Positions 8,604 through 18,993 of a DNA stretch of 64,000 nucleotides are shown here, piece after piece; within the stretch, counting starts at the first letter, position 1; each line of letters begins with the position of its first letter. The notes beneath the pieces were generated by a model. That model saw only the letters and a list, made by a program, of their open reading frames with translations. It was not told the origin of the DNA and did not search any database. A program made the translations under genes and the position numbers. Source of the stretch: Tissierella pigra (GTDB lineage: Bacteria; Bacillota; Clostridia; Tissierellales; Tissierellaceae); NCBI RefSeq assembly GCF_009695605.1, contig NZ_VUNQ01000002.1, positions 121,835 to 185,834 of the forward strand, written 5' to 3'.

Positions 8604-9494
8604 CTACACCTTCTCCGCTATTTTTTCTCCCATTAAACCTGTTGGTTTTACTAGGAGTATAATAATTAATAATATAAAGGCGAACGCATCTCTATAGCCT
8701 GTTAAACTAGGCAAAAATGCTATAAGAAGTATTTCTCCAAGACCTAGAATAAATCCTCCAAGGACTGCTCCTGATATACTCCCTATGCCACCTATAACTG
8801 CTGCTATAAAACATTTAAGACCAGGTAATACACCCATATGAGGCATAAGCTGAGGATATTTTATTCCCCACATAATACCTCCTACTGCTGCTAAAAATGA
8901 ACCTATAAAGAAAGTAATAGATATTGTATTATTAATATCTATGCCCATAAGACTAGCAGCTTCATAGTCCTTCGATAATGCCCTCATAGCCATTCCCGTT
9001 CTTGTCTTTTGAATAAAAAAGTTTAAAATAACTAAAAGAATCAGTGTAACAATTGGAATTATAAAATTAACTAAAGCCACAGAAATTTCTCCAATACTTA
9101 TTACCTTGTTGAATACTTCAGGAGTGGGGAAAGCCTTTGGCCTTCCCCCAAATACTAATACTCCTGCATTTTGTAATAAAAATGATGCACCTATGGCTGA
9201 TATAAGAATAGTAATTCTAGGAGAACCCCTTAAAGGTTTATAAGCAAGTCTCTCTAAAGTCACTCCCAAAAATCCAGTAATAACTGAAGCAAGAATAAAT
9301 ACTATATACCAAGGTATGGAAGTATATGTTATGCCATAGAAAGTTAGATAAACACCAAGCATAAAAATATCTCCATGGGCAAAGTTAATTAGCCTTAGTA
9401 TTCCATAAACCATAGTATATCCAATGGCAATTAGAGCATAAAGACTCCCTAGTGAAATACCATTAGCCATATGTTGTAGGAACTCTTTATTCAT
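8604..9494 (-). CDS. livH: Branched-chain amino acid ABC transporter permease LivH
   Basis: 296 residues. The N-terminus (NGISLGSLYALIAIGYTMVYG, then INFAHGDIFMLG) is diagnostic of LivH. The ATPase-contact loop reads SKDYEAASLMGIDINNTI, and the C-terminal part GGIGSISGAVLGGFILGLGE is also conserved. The gene starts 21 bases after livK with a clear GGAGGAAT ribosome binding site. It forms the channel with LivM. Confidence 0.92.
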   Translation of the reverse strand: MNKEFLQHMANGISLGSLYALIAIGYTMVYGILRLINFAHGDIFMLGVYLTFYGITYTSIPWYIVFILASVITGFLGVTLERLAYKPLRGSPRITILISAIGASFLLQNAGVLVFGGRPKAFPTPEVFNKVISIGEISVALVNFIIPIVTLILLVILNFFIQKTRTGMAMRALSKDYEAASLMGIDINNTISITFFIGSFLAAVGGIMWGIKYPQLMPHMGVLPGLKCFIAAVIGGIGSISGAVLGGFILGLGEILLIAFLPSLTGYRDAFAFILLIIILLVKPTGLMGEKIAEKV

Positions 9495-9515
9495 AATAAT
9501 TCCTCCAGTAAAGTT

Positions 9516-10679
9516 TTATTTTATTGGTTCTATTGTAGTCAAATAACCAAACTTACCATTTTGTACTTTATTGATAACAGCAGACTTAACCGCATCTCCA
9601 TTTATATCTAGAGAAATATTTCCAGTAGCTCCTATAAAGCCTTCAGTAGCTGCAATATTATCTCTTATAAGAACTGAATCAGCCTCACCAGCTTTTTCAA
9701 TGGCATCTATAATAATCATATAGGCATCATATCCTAAAGCAGCAAAAGCGTTTGCTTCCTTATTAAATTTATTTCTATAATCTTCAAGGAAAGTCTTAGA
9801 TACTTCAGTAACTGGAGACTCTGATGTAAAGTGGGTACTATATACTGCCCCTTCTACTGCATCTCCACCTATTTCTAAGAATTCTTCAGCTTCCCAAGTA
9901 TCCCCACCAAGAATTGGTACAGTAATACCTAATTCTCTTGCCTGTTTAATTAATAGTGCTGATTCACCATAGTTTCCAGGGGCAAATATTACATCTGGAT
10001 TAAGAGACTTAATATTTGTAAGCTGAGCTGAAAAATCTTGATCTCCTGTATTATAAGATGATTCTCCTACTATTGAAGATTCTGAACCTGCTAATTCTAC
10101 AAATGCCTTTTTAAAATATGAGGAAAGTCCAACTGAATAGTCTTGTTGTACGTCTTGGATTATGGCAGCCTTCTTTGCACCTAAGTCATTAAACGCATAG
10201 TTTGCCATAACTGTACCTTGGAATGGGTCTATAAAGCATACTCTAAAATAATAATCATTGTTTAAAGTTACTAGAGGATTGGTAGGTGAACAACCTACAG
10301 CTGGAACCTTTGCATTCTTAACTATATCTCCTGCTGCCATGGATAATGAACTACCATAACTACCTATAATGGCAACTACCTTATCCTTATCTACAAGACG
10401 AGAAGCTGCATTGGCTGCCTCCACCTTATCAGATTTATTGTCCACTATAACTAATTGCACTTTTTTTCCTAAAACTGTGCTTACCTTTTCATTGGCAAGT
10501 TTAATGCCTTCTACGGTCATCTCTCCGCCTGCTGCACTGGAACCTGTCATAGGCTCAAGTACACCTATTTTTATTACATCACTTGAATCATTACCAGATG
10601 TTTCCTTAGTTCCACAACCTGATAAAACCGATAATACTAAAACTACTGACAAAACAAATAACAATACCTTTTTCTTCAT
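9516..10679 (-). CDS. livK: Branched-chain amino acid ABC transporter substrate-binding lipoprotein
   Basis: 387 residues. A lipoprotein signal peptide ends in the lipobox LSGC, with the lipidated cysteine at residue 22, as expected for a binding protein tethered to a single membrane. The mature part is a type I periplasmic-binding fold: IKIGVLEPMTGSSAAGGEM near the start, then VVAIIGSYGSSLSMA and IIQDVQQDYSVGL. These are typical of the LivJ/LivK family. First gene of the liv operon, placed behind a well-spaced sigma-A promoter at 10755-10783 with a GGGAGGAA ribosome binding site. The bound ligand is inferred from the operon, not read from the pocket. Confidence 0.9.
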   Translation of the reverse strand: MKKKVLLFVLSVVLVLSVLSGCGTKETSGNDSSDVIKIGVLEPMTGSSAAGGEMTVEGIKLANEKVSTVLGKKVQLVIVDNKSDKVEAANAASRLVDKDKVVAIIGSYGSSLSMAAGDIVKNAKVPAVGCSPTNPLVTLNNDYYFRVCFIDPFQGTVMANYAFNDLGAKKAAIIQDVQQDYSVGLSSYFKKAFVELAGSESSIVGESSYNTGDQDFSAQLTNIKSLNPDVIFAPGNYGESALLIKQARELGITVPILGGDTWEAEEFLEIGGDAVEGAVYSTHFTSESPVTEVSKTFLEDYRNKFNKEANAFAALGYDAYMIIIDAIEKAGEADSVLIRDNIAATEGFIGATGNISLDINGDAVKSAVINKVQNGKFGYLTTIEPIK

Positions 10680-10754
10680 AAAAATTCCTCCCTTTTTTTA
10701 ATTTAAACCAATCAAAATTTTGTAGGAGCAATACTGTCAAAGTTTCATGGTAAT

Positions 10755-10783
10755 AGTATACTACTGTAACTCCATAAAGTCAA
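10755..10783 (-). promoter_or_regulatory. Sigma-A promoter of the liv operon
   Basis: On the minus strand a -35 box TTGACT (10783-10778) is followed after exactly 17 bases by a -10 box TATACT (10760-10755), about 75 bases before the livK start. No attenuator or T-box-like structure was recognised between the promoter and livK. Confidence 0.7.
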
Positions 10784-10875
10784 TAAATTCCATATTTTCA
10801 AACAATTTACAGTATAGCTTTTTACCTAATAATTTGGATAACTATTATAAATATATTTAGAATTTTATGTTTTAT

Positions 10876-10904
10876 GTGACTTTATGGTAAATTTGGTATA
10901 TAAT
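10876..10904 (+). promoter_or_regulatory. Possible promoter of the chemoreceptor gene at 10941
   Basis: A perfect -10 box TATAAT lies at 10899-10904, 36 bases before the ATG. The best -35 candidate, GTGACT at 10876-10881 (17-base spacer), is weak, so the assignment rests mainly on the -10. It does not look like a flagellar sigma-D promoter. Confidence 0.4.
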
Positions 10905-10940
10905 TGTTTTATCATAATTTTTATCTAGGGAGTGAGATAT

Positions 10941-11129
10941 ATGTTTAAAAAACGGGAAAAGAAATATCTGTTTAAAAAACGGAATGTAAAATATCTACCT
11001 AAGAAACAGAGTATGAAAAGTTTGTTTAAAAAGCTAAGAATAAAACCTCTGCTTAAAAAAGATAGTATTAAAAATCTATTTAACAAATCGCCTATAAAAC
11101 CTATGTCTAGAAAACATAGTATGAAAAAT
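10941..11129 (+). repeat. Seven tandem 27-bp repeats encoding a basic 9-residue unit
   Basis: Seven consecutive 27-base units in frame encode [54 protein letters not shown] and MSRKHSMKN. Position 1 is always Leu or Met. Positions 3-4 and 8 are mostly Lys, and position 2 is often Phe or Leu. The DNA units have diverged, which suggests an old repeat kept for its protein product. Confidence 0.9.
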
Positions 11130-13163
11130 CTAATTAGAGAAAAGGCAACACAAAGGAGTATAGGTACATCTTTGGTACTAACCATTAGTCTTTTAATCAT
11201 TGCTCTTTCTATTGTTGTAAGTAGTACAGCCTATATGATTGGTCAAAAATCTTTAATGAAAAATGCCCACGAACTACTTCTTAATAAAGCAACGGATTCT
11301 GCAAATATTGTAAATGAACAGATTCAAAATTATACTCTTTCCATTGAACCTTTAGGAAGTTTAGAGTTTCTAGGAGACTCTGAAGTATCTTGGGAAGAAA
11401 AGCTTATTCTTTTAAGGACGGAAAAGGCTAGATTGAAACTTTCTGGTATAGGAATATCTGACACTAAAGGAAATCTAGTTTTAGATGATAACACAAAAAT
11501 AAATATAAAGGATACTGACTATTTTAAATCATCAAATGGTGGTACTTCATTTTTCTCTAAACCCTTCTACAGAGAAGAATCAGAAGCCATGGACATAGCC
11601 ATATCAGTACCACTTAAACATAAAAAGATAATAGTAGGTTCAATCATAGCCTATAAAAATGCAAATGAATTATATAAAACTGTAAATGATATAAAGCTTG
11701 GAGAAAGTGGCTCTGCTTATATATTGGACGAGCAGGTAGATGTTATCTCTCATCCCACTATAATACCAAATGCCAGTACAAAAGCACCAAGTATAAATTT
11801 TCATTCTCTAATAGATAGAGTTGCTCCCAATTCTCAATCATCTATTGAAAATTTATTTGAATCCATATCAAATAAAGACTCTGGCATAACAAGTTATAAG
11901 CTAGATAAAGAAGTGATCCATGTGGGATATGCTCCTATTGGTTCTAAGGGATGGAGTCTTATTGTAAATATTACAGAAAAGGATATACTAAGCGGATTAA
12001 GTTCATTGAAACAAACACTATTATCTATTGGTGCAGTATCCTTAGTAATTGGAATTATTTTATCCTATCTTTCCAGTAAAAGAATAACTGATAGAATCAT
12101 AGATATAAGTAAAAAAACTAGAGATTTGTCTAATCTTGATTTAAGTTTTACTATAGATGATAAAATCCTTGAACGAAAAGATGAACTAGGATTAATGGGT
12201 CAGTCTATTCAAAGAGTAATAGACAGTATCAAAACCTTCGCCTTAGAAACCCAAGAATCATCCGAATCCTTGGCTGCATCATCAGAAGAACTGGCAGCTA
12301 TTACGGAGGAATCATCAGCTGCATCTATTTCCATATCAGAAGCTGCCAATGAAATCTCTGATAAATCTAAGTCTCAATTAGAAGAAATGCTTAACATCTC
12401 AAATATGATGAATAATGTAAGTCATGAATTTCAATTAGCATTAAATGAAAGTAAATTAGTTGAAGAATCTAATGAAAAAGCTTTAGTTGTTACAGAAGAA
12501 GGAAAAACAGTAGTAGATGAAGTAATTGCACAGATGGATAATATTAAATCCAGTACACATAAAGTAAAATCCTCCTTAGAAAACATTAATAGCAGTTCTA
12601 AGAAAATGGATGCAATCCTTGTGGTTATCCAAGGTATAGCAGATCAAACTAATTTACTTGCCTTAAATGCAGCCATAGAAGCAGCAAGAGCAGGAGAGGC
12701 TGGCCGTGGTTTCTCAGTAGTCGCAGATGAAATAAGAAAACTTGCAGAACAAACTAAAAATTCCACATCTGAAATAGGAAAAATCATTAAACAAAACCAC
12801 GAATTAATTATAGATGCAAATGAGAATATGGAATTTAGCAATGAAGAAGTGGAAAAAGGTACTTATAAAGTAAATGATACTAAGAAAGCTTTTGATCATA
12901 TAGCAGAAATCATAAGTACAATAAATTTAGGTATGTCAAATGCAATAGATGCTATTTCCAATGTCTCCGTTAGTGTAGAAGAAGCTGTAACTTCCATAGA
13001 AAGATCTGAATCCATATCAAAGGAAGTAACAGAACAAATTCACAATATATCTACTGCAACAACAGAGCAAATGGCATCTATGGAACAAATTACCACATCA
13101 ACAGACGAATTAGCAAATCTAGCAGATTCTTTACAGGGAATACTGAAAAATATAAAACTTTAA
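10941..13163 (+). CDS. Methyl-accepting chemotaxis protein with lysine-rich repeat tail
   Basis: A 740-residue transmembrane chemoreceptor. I place the start at ATG 10941, because AGGGAG at 10927-10932 is its ribosome binding site; GTG 10932 would overlap that site. Residues 1-63 are seven tandem 9-residue basic repeats. A membrane helix follows (about 76-96), then an extracellular double-Cache-like sensor (about 100-350), a second helix ([20 protein letters not shown]), a HAMP domain and the signalling coiled coil. The coiled-coil tip, [19 protein letters not shown] followed by [19 protein letters not shown], is intact and should bind CheA and CheW. The repeat tail is predicted to lie in the cytoplasm, which is unusual for this family. 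The gene has its own promoter region, shared divergently with the liv operon, and a strong terminator at its end. Confidence 0.92.
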   Translation: MFKKREKKYLFKKRNVKYLPKKQSMKSLFKKLRIKPLLKKDSIKNLFNKSPIKPMSRKHSMKNLIREKATQRSIGTSLVLTISLLIIALSIVVSSTAYMIGQKSLMKNAHELLLNKATDSANIVNEQIQNYTLSIEPLGSLEFLGDSEVSWEEKLILLRTEKARLKLSGIGISDTKGNLVLDDNTKINIKDTDYFKSSNGGTSFFSKPFYREESEAMDIAISVPLKHKKIIVGSIIAYKNANELYKTVNDIKLGESGSAYILDEQVDVISHPTIIPNASTKAPSINFHSLIDRVAPNSQSSIENLFESISNKDSGITSYKLDKEVIHVGYAPIGSKGWSLIVNITEKDILSGLSSLKQTLLSIGAVSLVIGIILSYLSSKRITDRIIDISKKTRDLSNLDLSFTIDDKILERKDELGLMGQSIQRVIDSIKTFALETQESSESLAASSEELAAITEESSAASISISEAANEISDKSKSQLEEMLNISNMMNNVSHEFQLALNESKLVEESNEKALVVTEEGKTVVDEVIAQMDNIKSSTHKVKSSLENINSSSKKMDAILVVIQGIADQTNLLALNAAIEAARAGEAGRGFSVVADEIRKLAEQTKNSTSEIGKIIKQNHELIIDANENMEFSNEEVEKGTYKVNDTKKAFDHIAEIISTINLGMSNAIDAISNVSVSVEEAVTSIERSESISKEVTEQIHNISTATTEQMASMEQITTSTDELANLADSLQGILKNIKL

Positions 13164-13209
13164 TAAAACAACTCCGATTTTTGGCTACCAAAAATCGGAG
13201 TTGTTTTAT
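13163..13209. terminator. Bidirectional terminator between chemoreceptor and amidohydrolase genes
   Basis: A 22-bp perfect stem (13163-13184 with 13188-13209) has a three-base loop. It overlaps the stop codons of both convergent genes. The core is again ACTCCGATTTTTGG, as in the terminators at 6059 and 16795. Confidence 0.92.
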
Positions 13210-14828
13210 ATATATACTATTTTTCCACCAAGAATGGTCATATGAATATCTACATTCTTTATATCTTCTTCATCTATATTGAATATATCTTCTGATAGTA
13301 AAACCATATCAGCCAACTTATCTACTTCCAACGACCCTTTTATATCTTCTTCAAAGGAAGCATAAGCCCCTCCCATGGTATATCCATACACTGCTTCATC
13401 AACTGTTAACTTTTGTTCTGGCAGCCATCCATCTTTAGGGTTTCCATCTAAATCTTTCCTTGTGACAGCTTCATATATTCCCTTCATTACATCAAACGTC
13501 TCCACAGGACTATCAGAACCACATGTTATAGCTACTCCTTTGTTTACCATGGTCTTCCAATTATATGAAGTCTTTTCTCTTGCCTCTCCTACCCTATCCC
13601 TTACTATTTTCCAGTCATAGTCCAAAAATATAGGCTGAATATATGCAATAGCATTTAATTCCTTAAACTTATCCAATAAATATTCATCAGTTATTTGACA
13701 ATGAACTATTCCATGACGATGATTTTCTTTAGGACTATTTTTTAAAGACTTTTCTATTGCAGAAAACGCCATATACATAGCTTTGTCACCTATACCATGA
13801 ATAGCCACTTGTATATTATTTCTATGGGCTAAATCTACCAAGTTATATAACTCCTTATCGGTGGCTGTAGTAATTCCTACAGTATTAGGATCATCTGAAT
13901 AGGGTTTCATTAATGCAGCAGTTCTAGCACCTAAAGAACCATCTATTAATAATTTCAGTGGTCCTATTTTAAATAAATTATCTCCCATGGAGGTTCTATA
14001 TCCTTTATCTATAAATCCTTGTAACTTATCTATATTTGATAATAAACATTGTTCATATATTCTAATGTTTAATTTATTTTCCTCTTTTAATTCCTTATAA
14101 GCTTTTAAAATGTTTTCATAATTCCTATCTGGTAATGCCTCAAAATCATCTGTTCCTACAGAAGTAATTCCCGCTTTATTCATATCTCTTATGGCGTTTC
14201 TCATCATATCTTTTATTTCTTCAATTGTAGGAGTTGGTAGATTATCATATACTAATCCAACAGCATTTTCTCTAAATACACCAGTAGGCTCTCCATTCTC
14301 ATCTAAATCAAATTGTCCTCCTTCAATTTGCTCTGTCTCTTTGCCTATATTTAGTACCTCCAATGCCTTAGAGTTTACAACTACAACATGACCACATGCC
14401 CTTGTAACTACTATAGGGTTTGTAGCAGAAATTTTATCTAAATCATATCTACTTGGAAATCTTTTTTCTCCTGTAAAATAATCTTGATTCCATCCTCTTC
14501 CTCTTATCCATCTACCTTCTTCTATTTTATTTTCATCAATAAAATAAGATACTCTCTTGTTTAATTCCTCTATAGAGGATATACCAATTAAATTTACTTG
14601 AGTTAAAGAATATCCATAATTCACTAAGTGCATATGACTATCGTTAAATCCTGGTAACAGCGTCTTTCCTTCTAAATCATAGATTATTGTATTATCTTTT
14701 TTAAGCTTTAACATTTCTTCTGTACTGCCAACAGCTCTTATTATATGATCTTCTACTGCCATAGCTTCAGCTACAGTCCTATTTTTATCCATAGTATAGA
14801 TTTTTCCATTGGTTAAAATTAAATCCAT
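13206..14828 (-). CDS. Amidohydrolase of the YtcJ/Amidohydro_3 family
   Basis: 540 residues, the usual length of YtcJ-like metal-dependent amidohydrolases. The metal-binding HxH is in GFNDSHMHLVNYG (about residues 60-72). Later ligands are in VAIHGIGDKAM and GIVHCQITDEYLL, and the catalytic Asp is in TCGSDSPVETFDVMKGIYEA. Family members hydrolyse amide bonds of small, often N-formyl or N-acyl, substrates in the cytoplasm; no signal peptide is seen. The start is supported by AGGAGG about nine bases before the ATG. The gene is alone between two terminators, so context gives no clue to the substrate. Confidence 0.85.
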   Translation of the reverse strand: MDLILTNGKIYTMDKNRTVAEAMAVEDHIIRAVGSTEEMLKLKKDNTIIYDLEGKTLLPGFNDSHMHLVNYGYSLTQVNLIGISSIEELNKRVSYFIDENKIEEGRWIRGRGWNQDYFTGEKRFPSRYDLDKISATNPIVVTRACGHVVVVNSKALEVLNIGKETEQIEGGQFDLDENGEPTGVFRENAVGLVYDNLPTPTIEEIKDMMRNAIRDMNKAGITSVGTDDFEALPDRNYENILKAYKELKEENKLNIRIYEQCLLSNIDKLQGFIDKGYRTSMGDNLFKIGPLKLLIDGSLGARTAALMKPYSDDPNTVGITTATDKELYNLVDLAHRNNIQVAIHGIGDKAMYMAFSAIEKSLKNSPKENHRHGIVHCQITDEYLLDKFKELNAIAYIQPIFLDYDWKIVRDRVGEAREKTSYNWKTMVNKGVAITCGSDSPVETFDVMKGIYEAVTRKDLDGNPKDGWLPEQKLTVDEAVYGYTMGGAYASFEEDIKGSLEVDKLADMVLLSEDIFNIDEEDIKNVDIHMTILGGKIVYI

Positions 14829-14873
14829 TTCTTCAACCTCCTTCTAAAGATATTATACTATAATAAAGAAAAA

Positions 14874-14915
14874 ATAACTCCAATTTCTAATGCAAAGCAC
14901 CAAAATTGGAATTAT
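14874..14915 (-). terminator. Terminator-like hairpin between 5'-nucleotidase and amidohydrolase genes
   Basis: A 13-bp stem (14874-14886 with 14903-14915, one G-T pair) belongs to the AATAACTCC family. The A run at 14870-14874 is a U tract for leftward transcripts of the nucleotidase gene, which ends at 14925. Confidence 0.7.
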
Positions 14916-14924
14916 CTTTAAAAT

Positions 14925-16709
14925 TTATGGAACTAATATCACTTGATTTGTGAATATTAGGTGTGGATTTTTTAAATTGTTGATTTTTGCTAATTCTTCC
15001 CAAGTAGTATTAAACTGTCTAGCAATTTTCCAAAGAACATCTCCAGATTTTACTGTATATTTCTTTAGTTCTGGTTTAACTTCTGGAGCCTTTACTTCTT
15101 CTTTATCTTCTACAGGCTCTACTACTTCCTTAATTTCTTCCACAGGTTCTGCTTCAGTAACTTCCAGTGGTAAGCCTATTACTCTGCCTTCTACTTCAGG
15201 TGCAACTTCTCCTAATTCAGTTATATATTCTGCTATAACTTCTGATAATAAACCGTATTGAGCTAATACTGGAGCACCTGCGAACATTGTATATCCATCT
15301 CCACCTACTGCCATAAAGTCGTTTGTAACTACTTTATATTTCTTATCTAAATCGATTTTTTCACCATTAACTAATAAATCTGTTATTCTACTTCCTACTT
15401 CTTTATTTGGGTCTATTTTATAAGTCATTCCAGCAACATGAGGATATTTTCCTGCTACCTCTGGATATGAATCATTACCAAATTCTAAAGCTTCTACTAA
15501 AGCTTTTCCTGTTACTTCTATAACTACTGGATAGTTAGAAAATGGGAATACAGTGTGAATATGCTCAAGTTTAATATCTCCTTCTTCTATGGAAGCTCTA
15601 ATTCCACCACCGTTGGTAATTGCCACATCTGCATCACTTACATGAAGCATTGCATCTGTTAAAAGGTTTCCTAAATTAGATTCATTTGCTCTAACTACTG
15701 TTCTTTCACCTTCTAACTTAACTGTTGTCTTTCCTACAACTGTTTCTAATATCTCTTTATTTGCTTCTTCTATTTTCTCAATTGCCGTTTTTACTTCTTC
15801 ATTTTGTACTACTTCCTTAGTTCCTTCATAGTCTAATAATTTAGCCGTTGATTTAGCTATTTTACCGTCTGCTATTTCTAATTCTACTATTCCTATTCTC
15901 TTCATATGTTCATTAGCTTGAACTATTAGAGTATCTTCTACTAACTTACCTTCTGGTAATTCAGTATGGCTATGTCCATCAACTATAATATCTATTCCTT
16001 TTACTTTTTCTGCCACATCTGTAGATAAAGTAGCACCAGCTTTTTTAGATTCTTCGTCTAAGCCAAGGTGGGTTAAAGCAATGATTATATCCACCTTTTC
16101 ATCTTGTAATTTTTGAACCATTTTTTCTGCTACTTCTATAGGGGATTCAAATTTAATGTCCTTAAAGAATGTTGGATTAGCTTTATATACTGTTTCTTCT
16201 GTAGCCAAACCAAAAATACCAATCTTTAATCCTTCTAATTCTTTAATTGTATATTCTTCAAAGTCTGATTTGCTTCCATCTTTTTTAACTATATTTGCTC
16301 CTAAGAATGGAAACTCAGCCTTTTCTTTTAACTCTAATAATCTTTCAGTATTATAATCAAACTCATGATTTCCTATGGCTGAAGCATCAAATTCTAAAGC
16401 ATTCATTAAGTTTACCATAACCTCTCCTTTACTTAATGTTGCTAAGTTAGTTCCATGAATCATATCTCCGCCACTAAGTAAAAGAACATTTGGATTTTTA
16501 GCCTTTAATTCATCTACAATAGTTTTCAACTTTGCAAATCCGATTATATTCTCACCATCATCAGTTACATTACCATGTACGTCGTTAACATGTACTATAA
16601 TTAGTTTCTGTGCCTCTTCAGCTGACGCTGGATTAGCTCCTATCAATATACCTATTACAAGGGTTATTGATAAGAAGAAGCTTAAAATTCTTTTGTTTTT
16701 AAAATTCAT
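14925..16709 (-). CDS. Exported 5'-nucleotidase/metallophosphoesterase with C-terminal LysM
   Basis: 594 residues. A signal peptide (ending NPASAEE, about residue 30) is followed by a calcineurin-like phosphoesterase domain with its metal-binding motifs: VHVNDVHGN, LSGGDMIHG, AIGNHEFDYN, ALTHLG and VDGHSHTELP. The 5'-nucleotidase C-terminal domain follows (NGGGIRASI, GGDGYTMFAG, about 330-510). An acidic Glu/Val/Pro linker then leads to a LysM domain (YTVKSGDVLWKIARQF, about 548-594) that binds peptidoglycan. The enzyme probably removes phosphate from extracellular nucleotides or related compounds so that nucleoside and phosphate can be taken up. UDP-sugar hydrolase activity is equally possible. 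It is a single-gene unit between two terminators. Confidence 0.9.
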   Translation of the reverse strand: MNFKNKRILSFFLSITLVIGILIGANPASAEEAQKLIIVHVNDVHGNVTDDGENIIGFAKLKTIVDELKAKNPNVLLLSGGDMIHGTNLATLSKGEVMVNLMNALEFDASAIGNHEFDYNTERLLELKEKAEFPFLGANIVKKDGSKSDFEEYTIKELEGLKIGIFGLATEETVYKANPTFFKDIKFESPIEVAEKMVQKLQDEKVDIIIALTHLGLDEESKKAGATLSTDVAEKVKGIDIIVDGHSHTELPEGKLVEDTLIVQANEHMKRIGIVELEIADGKIAKSTAKLLDYEGTKEVVQNEEVKTAIEKIEEANKEILETVVGKTTVKLEGERTVVRANESNLGNLLTDAMLHVSDADVAITNGGGIRASIEEGDIKLEHIHTVFPFSNYPVVIEVTGKALVEALEFGNDSYPEVAGKYPHVAGMTYKIDPNKEVGSRITDLLVNGEKIDLDKKYKVVTNDFMAVGGDGYTMFAGAPVLAQYGLLSEVIAEYITELGEVAPEVEGRVIGLPLEVTEAEPVEEIKEVVEPVEDKEEVKAPEVKPELKKYTVKSGDVLWKIARQFNTTWEELAKINNLKNPHLIFTNQVILVP

Positions 16710-16794
16710 TTATAAACCCCCTTAAATTTATTAATTATTTAGATTATATCCATTATAAACCAAATTTAACAAATTTCCTACCCTTTTTCAAAAA

Positions 16795-16835
16795 TAACTC
16801 CAGTTTTTGGTAAACTATACCAAAAACTGGAGTTA
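16795..16835 (-). terminator. Terminator after the chemoreceptor at 16839
   Basis: A 16-bp perfect stem (16795-16810 with 16820-16835), with the arm TAACTCCAGTTTTTGG, is preceded by an A run that gives the U tract for leftward transcripts. It belongs to the same sequence family as the hairpins at 6059 and 13163. Confidence 0.88.
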
Positions 16836-16838
16836 AGT

Positions 16839-18833
16839 CTAAAGTCTTACTTGTGAAACGATTTCTTCTAATCTATCTGATATATATTTATTTCTTTCTA
16901 TTATTTTACTTATATCATTTACTGCATCTACAATATTCATATTCTTGTCTGCAATATTTGTAGTAGCCACAGTTGATTCTTCCACTGTAGTAGATACTTC
17001 TTTAATAGCTATGGAGATTTCATTTACAGTTGCTGAAAGTTCTTCTGCTGTAGCACTTAAATCTGCTATTATATTATTTAGATGTGATCCATCTTCCCTA
17101 TATTGACTTACTGCCTCTACCATTAACTCATAATCAGTAGATACATCACTTTCCATAAAACCCATTACAAGAGATATGCTTTTTATTAAATCTCCAACTG
17201 ATTTTGTAATTCCCTCAGTTACAGCCTGTATTTCTCCTACTGTCTTATTTGAATTTTCTGCCAGTTTTCCTATTTCATTTGCAACTACTGCAAAACCTCT
17301 GCCAGATTCTCCTGCCCTTGCTGCTTCTATGGCTGCATTTAAGGATAGTAAAGATGTTTGTTCTGATATTTCCAGTATTGCATTAGATAGTATATTTATT
17401 TTTTCTACTTCCTTAGATGAAGTAATAGCCTTATCTATTTCATTTTTTGCCTCAGAATATATATTCATAGTTTTGTCTCTAGCAGTAATGAATTGATGAC
17501 TTAGTTTATCTGCCTTTATACTTATTTCATTAGATGTATTTGCACCATCTTCTACCTTCTCCGCAAAATCTGATAATGCCCTTTCTATTTCCTGTGCAGA
17601 CTCATTTATAGATATAGTAGTAGCTGAAGTCTCCTCCATACCTGCAGATAATTCTTCCGTTGTAGCAGAAGTATCCTCTGCTTGACCTAATAAATAGTGA
17701 ACCTTATTTAAAGTTTCCTCACTTACCTCATTGCTTATTTCTATGGATTCTTTCATATCTCCCATAAAGACCTTTAGCTTTTCTATAATAAGATTAAAAG
17801 AATTGTATATTTCACCTAACTCATCTTTTCTATTTAACTTCTTTTCATCTATGGCTTTAGATAAATTTAAATTAGATATATCTTCAGCAATCTTTACAGA
17901 ATCCTTAATAGGATTTGTTATACTGTTTGACAAATATAATACAAATATTAAGGAAATAAAGGTTACACCTATTGTAGCAACTAAAGTAAGAGTATTTACT
18001 CTATTTATAGTACCCATTACATGATTGTTTTCTACAGCCACTCCTACTGTCCAATTGCTTTCTTCTATTGGAGCATAGAAAAACAATCTATTGACTCCAT
18101 CAAAGTCCTGTGTCCTTCTATCTTTAAGTTTTAATCCTTCAGCTCTAATTATCTCTGTTACTTTTCCCAAGTCATCTATATTCTTAAAGTTTCCATCTTT
18201 ATTAGGCTTATATTCATCATTTAAATGAGTCAATATATTACCTTTATCATCTATTAAAAATGCGTATGAACCTTCTCCATAATCAGCCTGAGCTATGAAA
18301 TCTACTAAATAACTAATAGATATATCAGTACCTATTACACCATCAATACCACTTTGAGTTTTAAATTTCTTAGACATGGTGATTACCATTTCATCAGTAG
18401 CAGCATCTATATATGGCTCTGAAATAAAGAAATCTTCTGTTGCCATTGCCCCTATATACCACAATCTAGTTGTGGCATCATATCCTTCTCCTACATTCAT
18501 TCCTTCTTGAAAATAGGTATTGTCTCCATAGGATATATAATAACTATTATCTAGGTTTTCATTAAATAGTTTGGTCATTAATCCTTCCATATAGTCCTTT
18601 TCGTAATTATTATTATATATAATCATATCTAGTACAGCTTTTAGAGATTCTTTCTGCTGAATTACCCATTGATTTACTTTACCAGCAGTGTTATGCGCCT
18701 CCAGTATAGTGTTTTCATTAATCTTTTCCTCCAATTCCTTGATTGCTAAAGCATAGTTAATAATCGAGATAAATAAAATTGAAAAAATACATATAAAAGC
18801 AGTAAATATAAGTAACTTTGCCTTTAGTTTCAT
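16839..18833 (-). CDS. Methyl-accepting chemotaxis protein (Cache sensor)
   Basis: 664 residues. A first membrane helix (about 7-28) is followed by a large extracellular Cache-type sensor (about 35-280, with [15 protein letters not shown] and [18 protein letters not shown]). A second helix ([20 protein letters not shown]), HAMP and the coiled-coil signalling domain follow. The hairpin tip is [19 protein letters not shown] then [16 protein letters not shown], which is the CheA/CheW contact region. The sensor phrase [17 protein letters not shown] fits dCache domains that bind amino acids or other small ligands, but the ligand cannot be read. A GGGGGAG ribosome binding site precedes the ATG. Its upstream region shares a GGGTATATAT block with the chemoreceptor at 19668. 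Confidence 0.92.
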   Translation of the reverse strand: MKLKAKLLIFTAFICIFSILFISIINYALAIKELEEKINENTILEAHNTAGKVNQWVIQQKESLKAVLDMIIYNNNYEKDYMEGLMTKLFNENLDNSYYISYGDNTYFQEGMNVGEGYDATTRLWYIGAMATEDFFISEPYIDAATDEMVITMSKKFKTQSGIDGVIGTDISISYLVDFIAQADYGEGSYAFLIDDKGNILTHLNDEYKPNKDGNFKNIDDLGKVTEIIRAEGLKLKDRRTQDFDGVNRLFFYAPIEESNWTVGVAVENNHVMGTINRVNTLTLVATIGVTFISLIFVLYLSNSITNPIKDSVKIAEDISNLNLSKAIDEKKLNRKDELGEIYNSFNLIIEKLKVFMGDMKESIEISNEVSEETLNKVHYLLGQAEDTSATTEELSAGMEETSATTISINESAQEIERALSDFAEKVEDGANTSNEISIKADKLSHQFITARDKTMNIYSEAKNEIDKAITSSKEVEKINILSNAILEISEQTSLLSLNAAIEAARAGESGRGFAVVANEIGKLAENSNKTVGEIQAVTEGITKSVGDLIKSISLVMGFMESDVSTDYELMVEAVSQYREDGSHLNNIIADLSATAEELSATVNEISIAIKEVSTTVEESTVATTNIADKNMNIVDAVNDISKIIERNKYISDRLEEIVSQVRL

Positions 18834-18993
18834 TTTTTCTCCCCCTTACTTTTTTTATATATACCCATATTTCGACAAATAACTCCATTTATCGAGTTAT
18901 TGCTCAAAAATTAATGGTTATTATAGCTTTAGTTAAAATTGCTCTAGTAACTTTCACTTTTCAACCCTATATATTAAACAAGGAGGTGATATG

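Noticed and set aside
10932..10940. GTG start at 10932 for the chemoreceptor
   Set aside because: It lies in the AGGGAG ribosome binding site of the ATG at 10941, from which the first 9-residue repeat begins exactly.
10680..10940. Riboswitch or T-box ahead of the liv operon, or cyclic-di-GMP riboswitch ahead of the chemoreceptors
   Set aside because: I looked for their conserved cores and found none; only a plain promoter was supported.
10925..11200. A 91-residue leftward open frame, rich in Phe and Leu repeats, over the start of the chemoreceptor
   Set aside because: It is the mirror of the 27-bp repeats, has no ribosome binding site and sits inside a well-supported gene on the other strand.
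18878..18901. Short hairpin AATAACTC...GAGTTATT in the leader of the chemoreceptor at 16839, considered as a terminator
   Set aside because: The stem is only 8 bp and lies inside a leader with no gene ending beside it; I mention it only as a relative of the terminator family.
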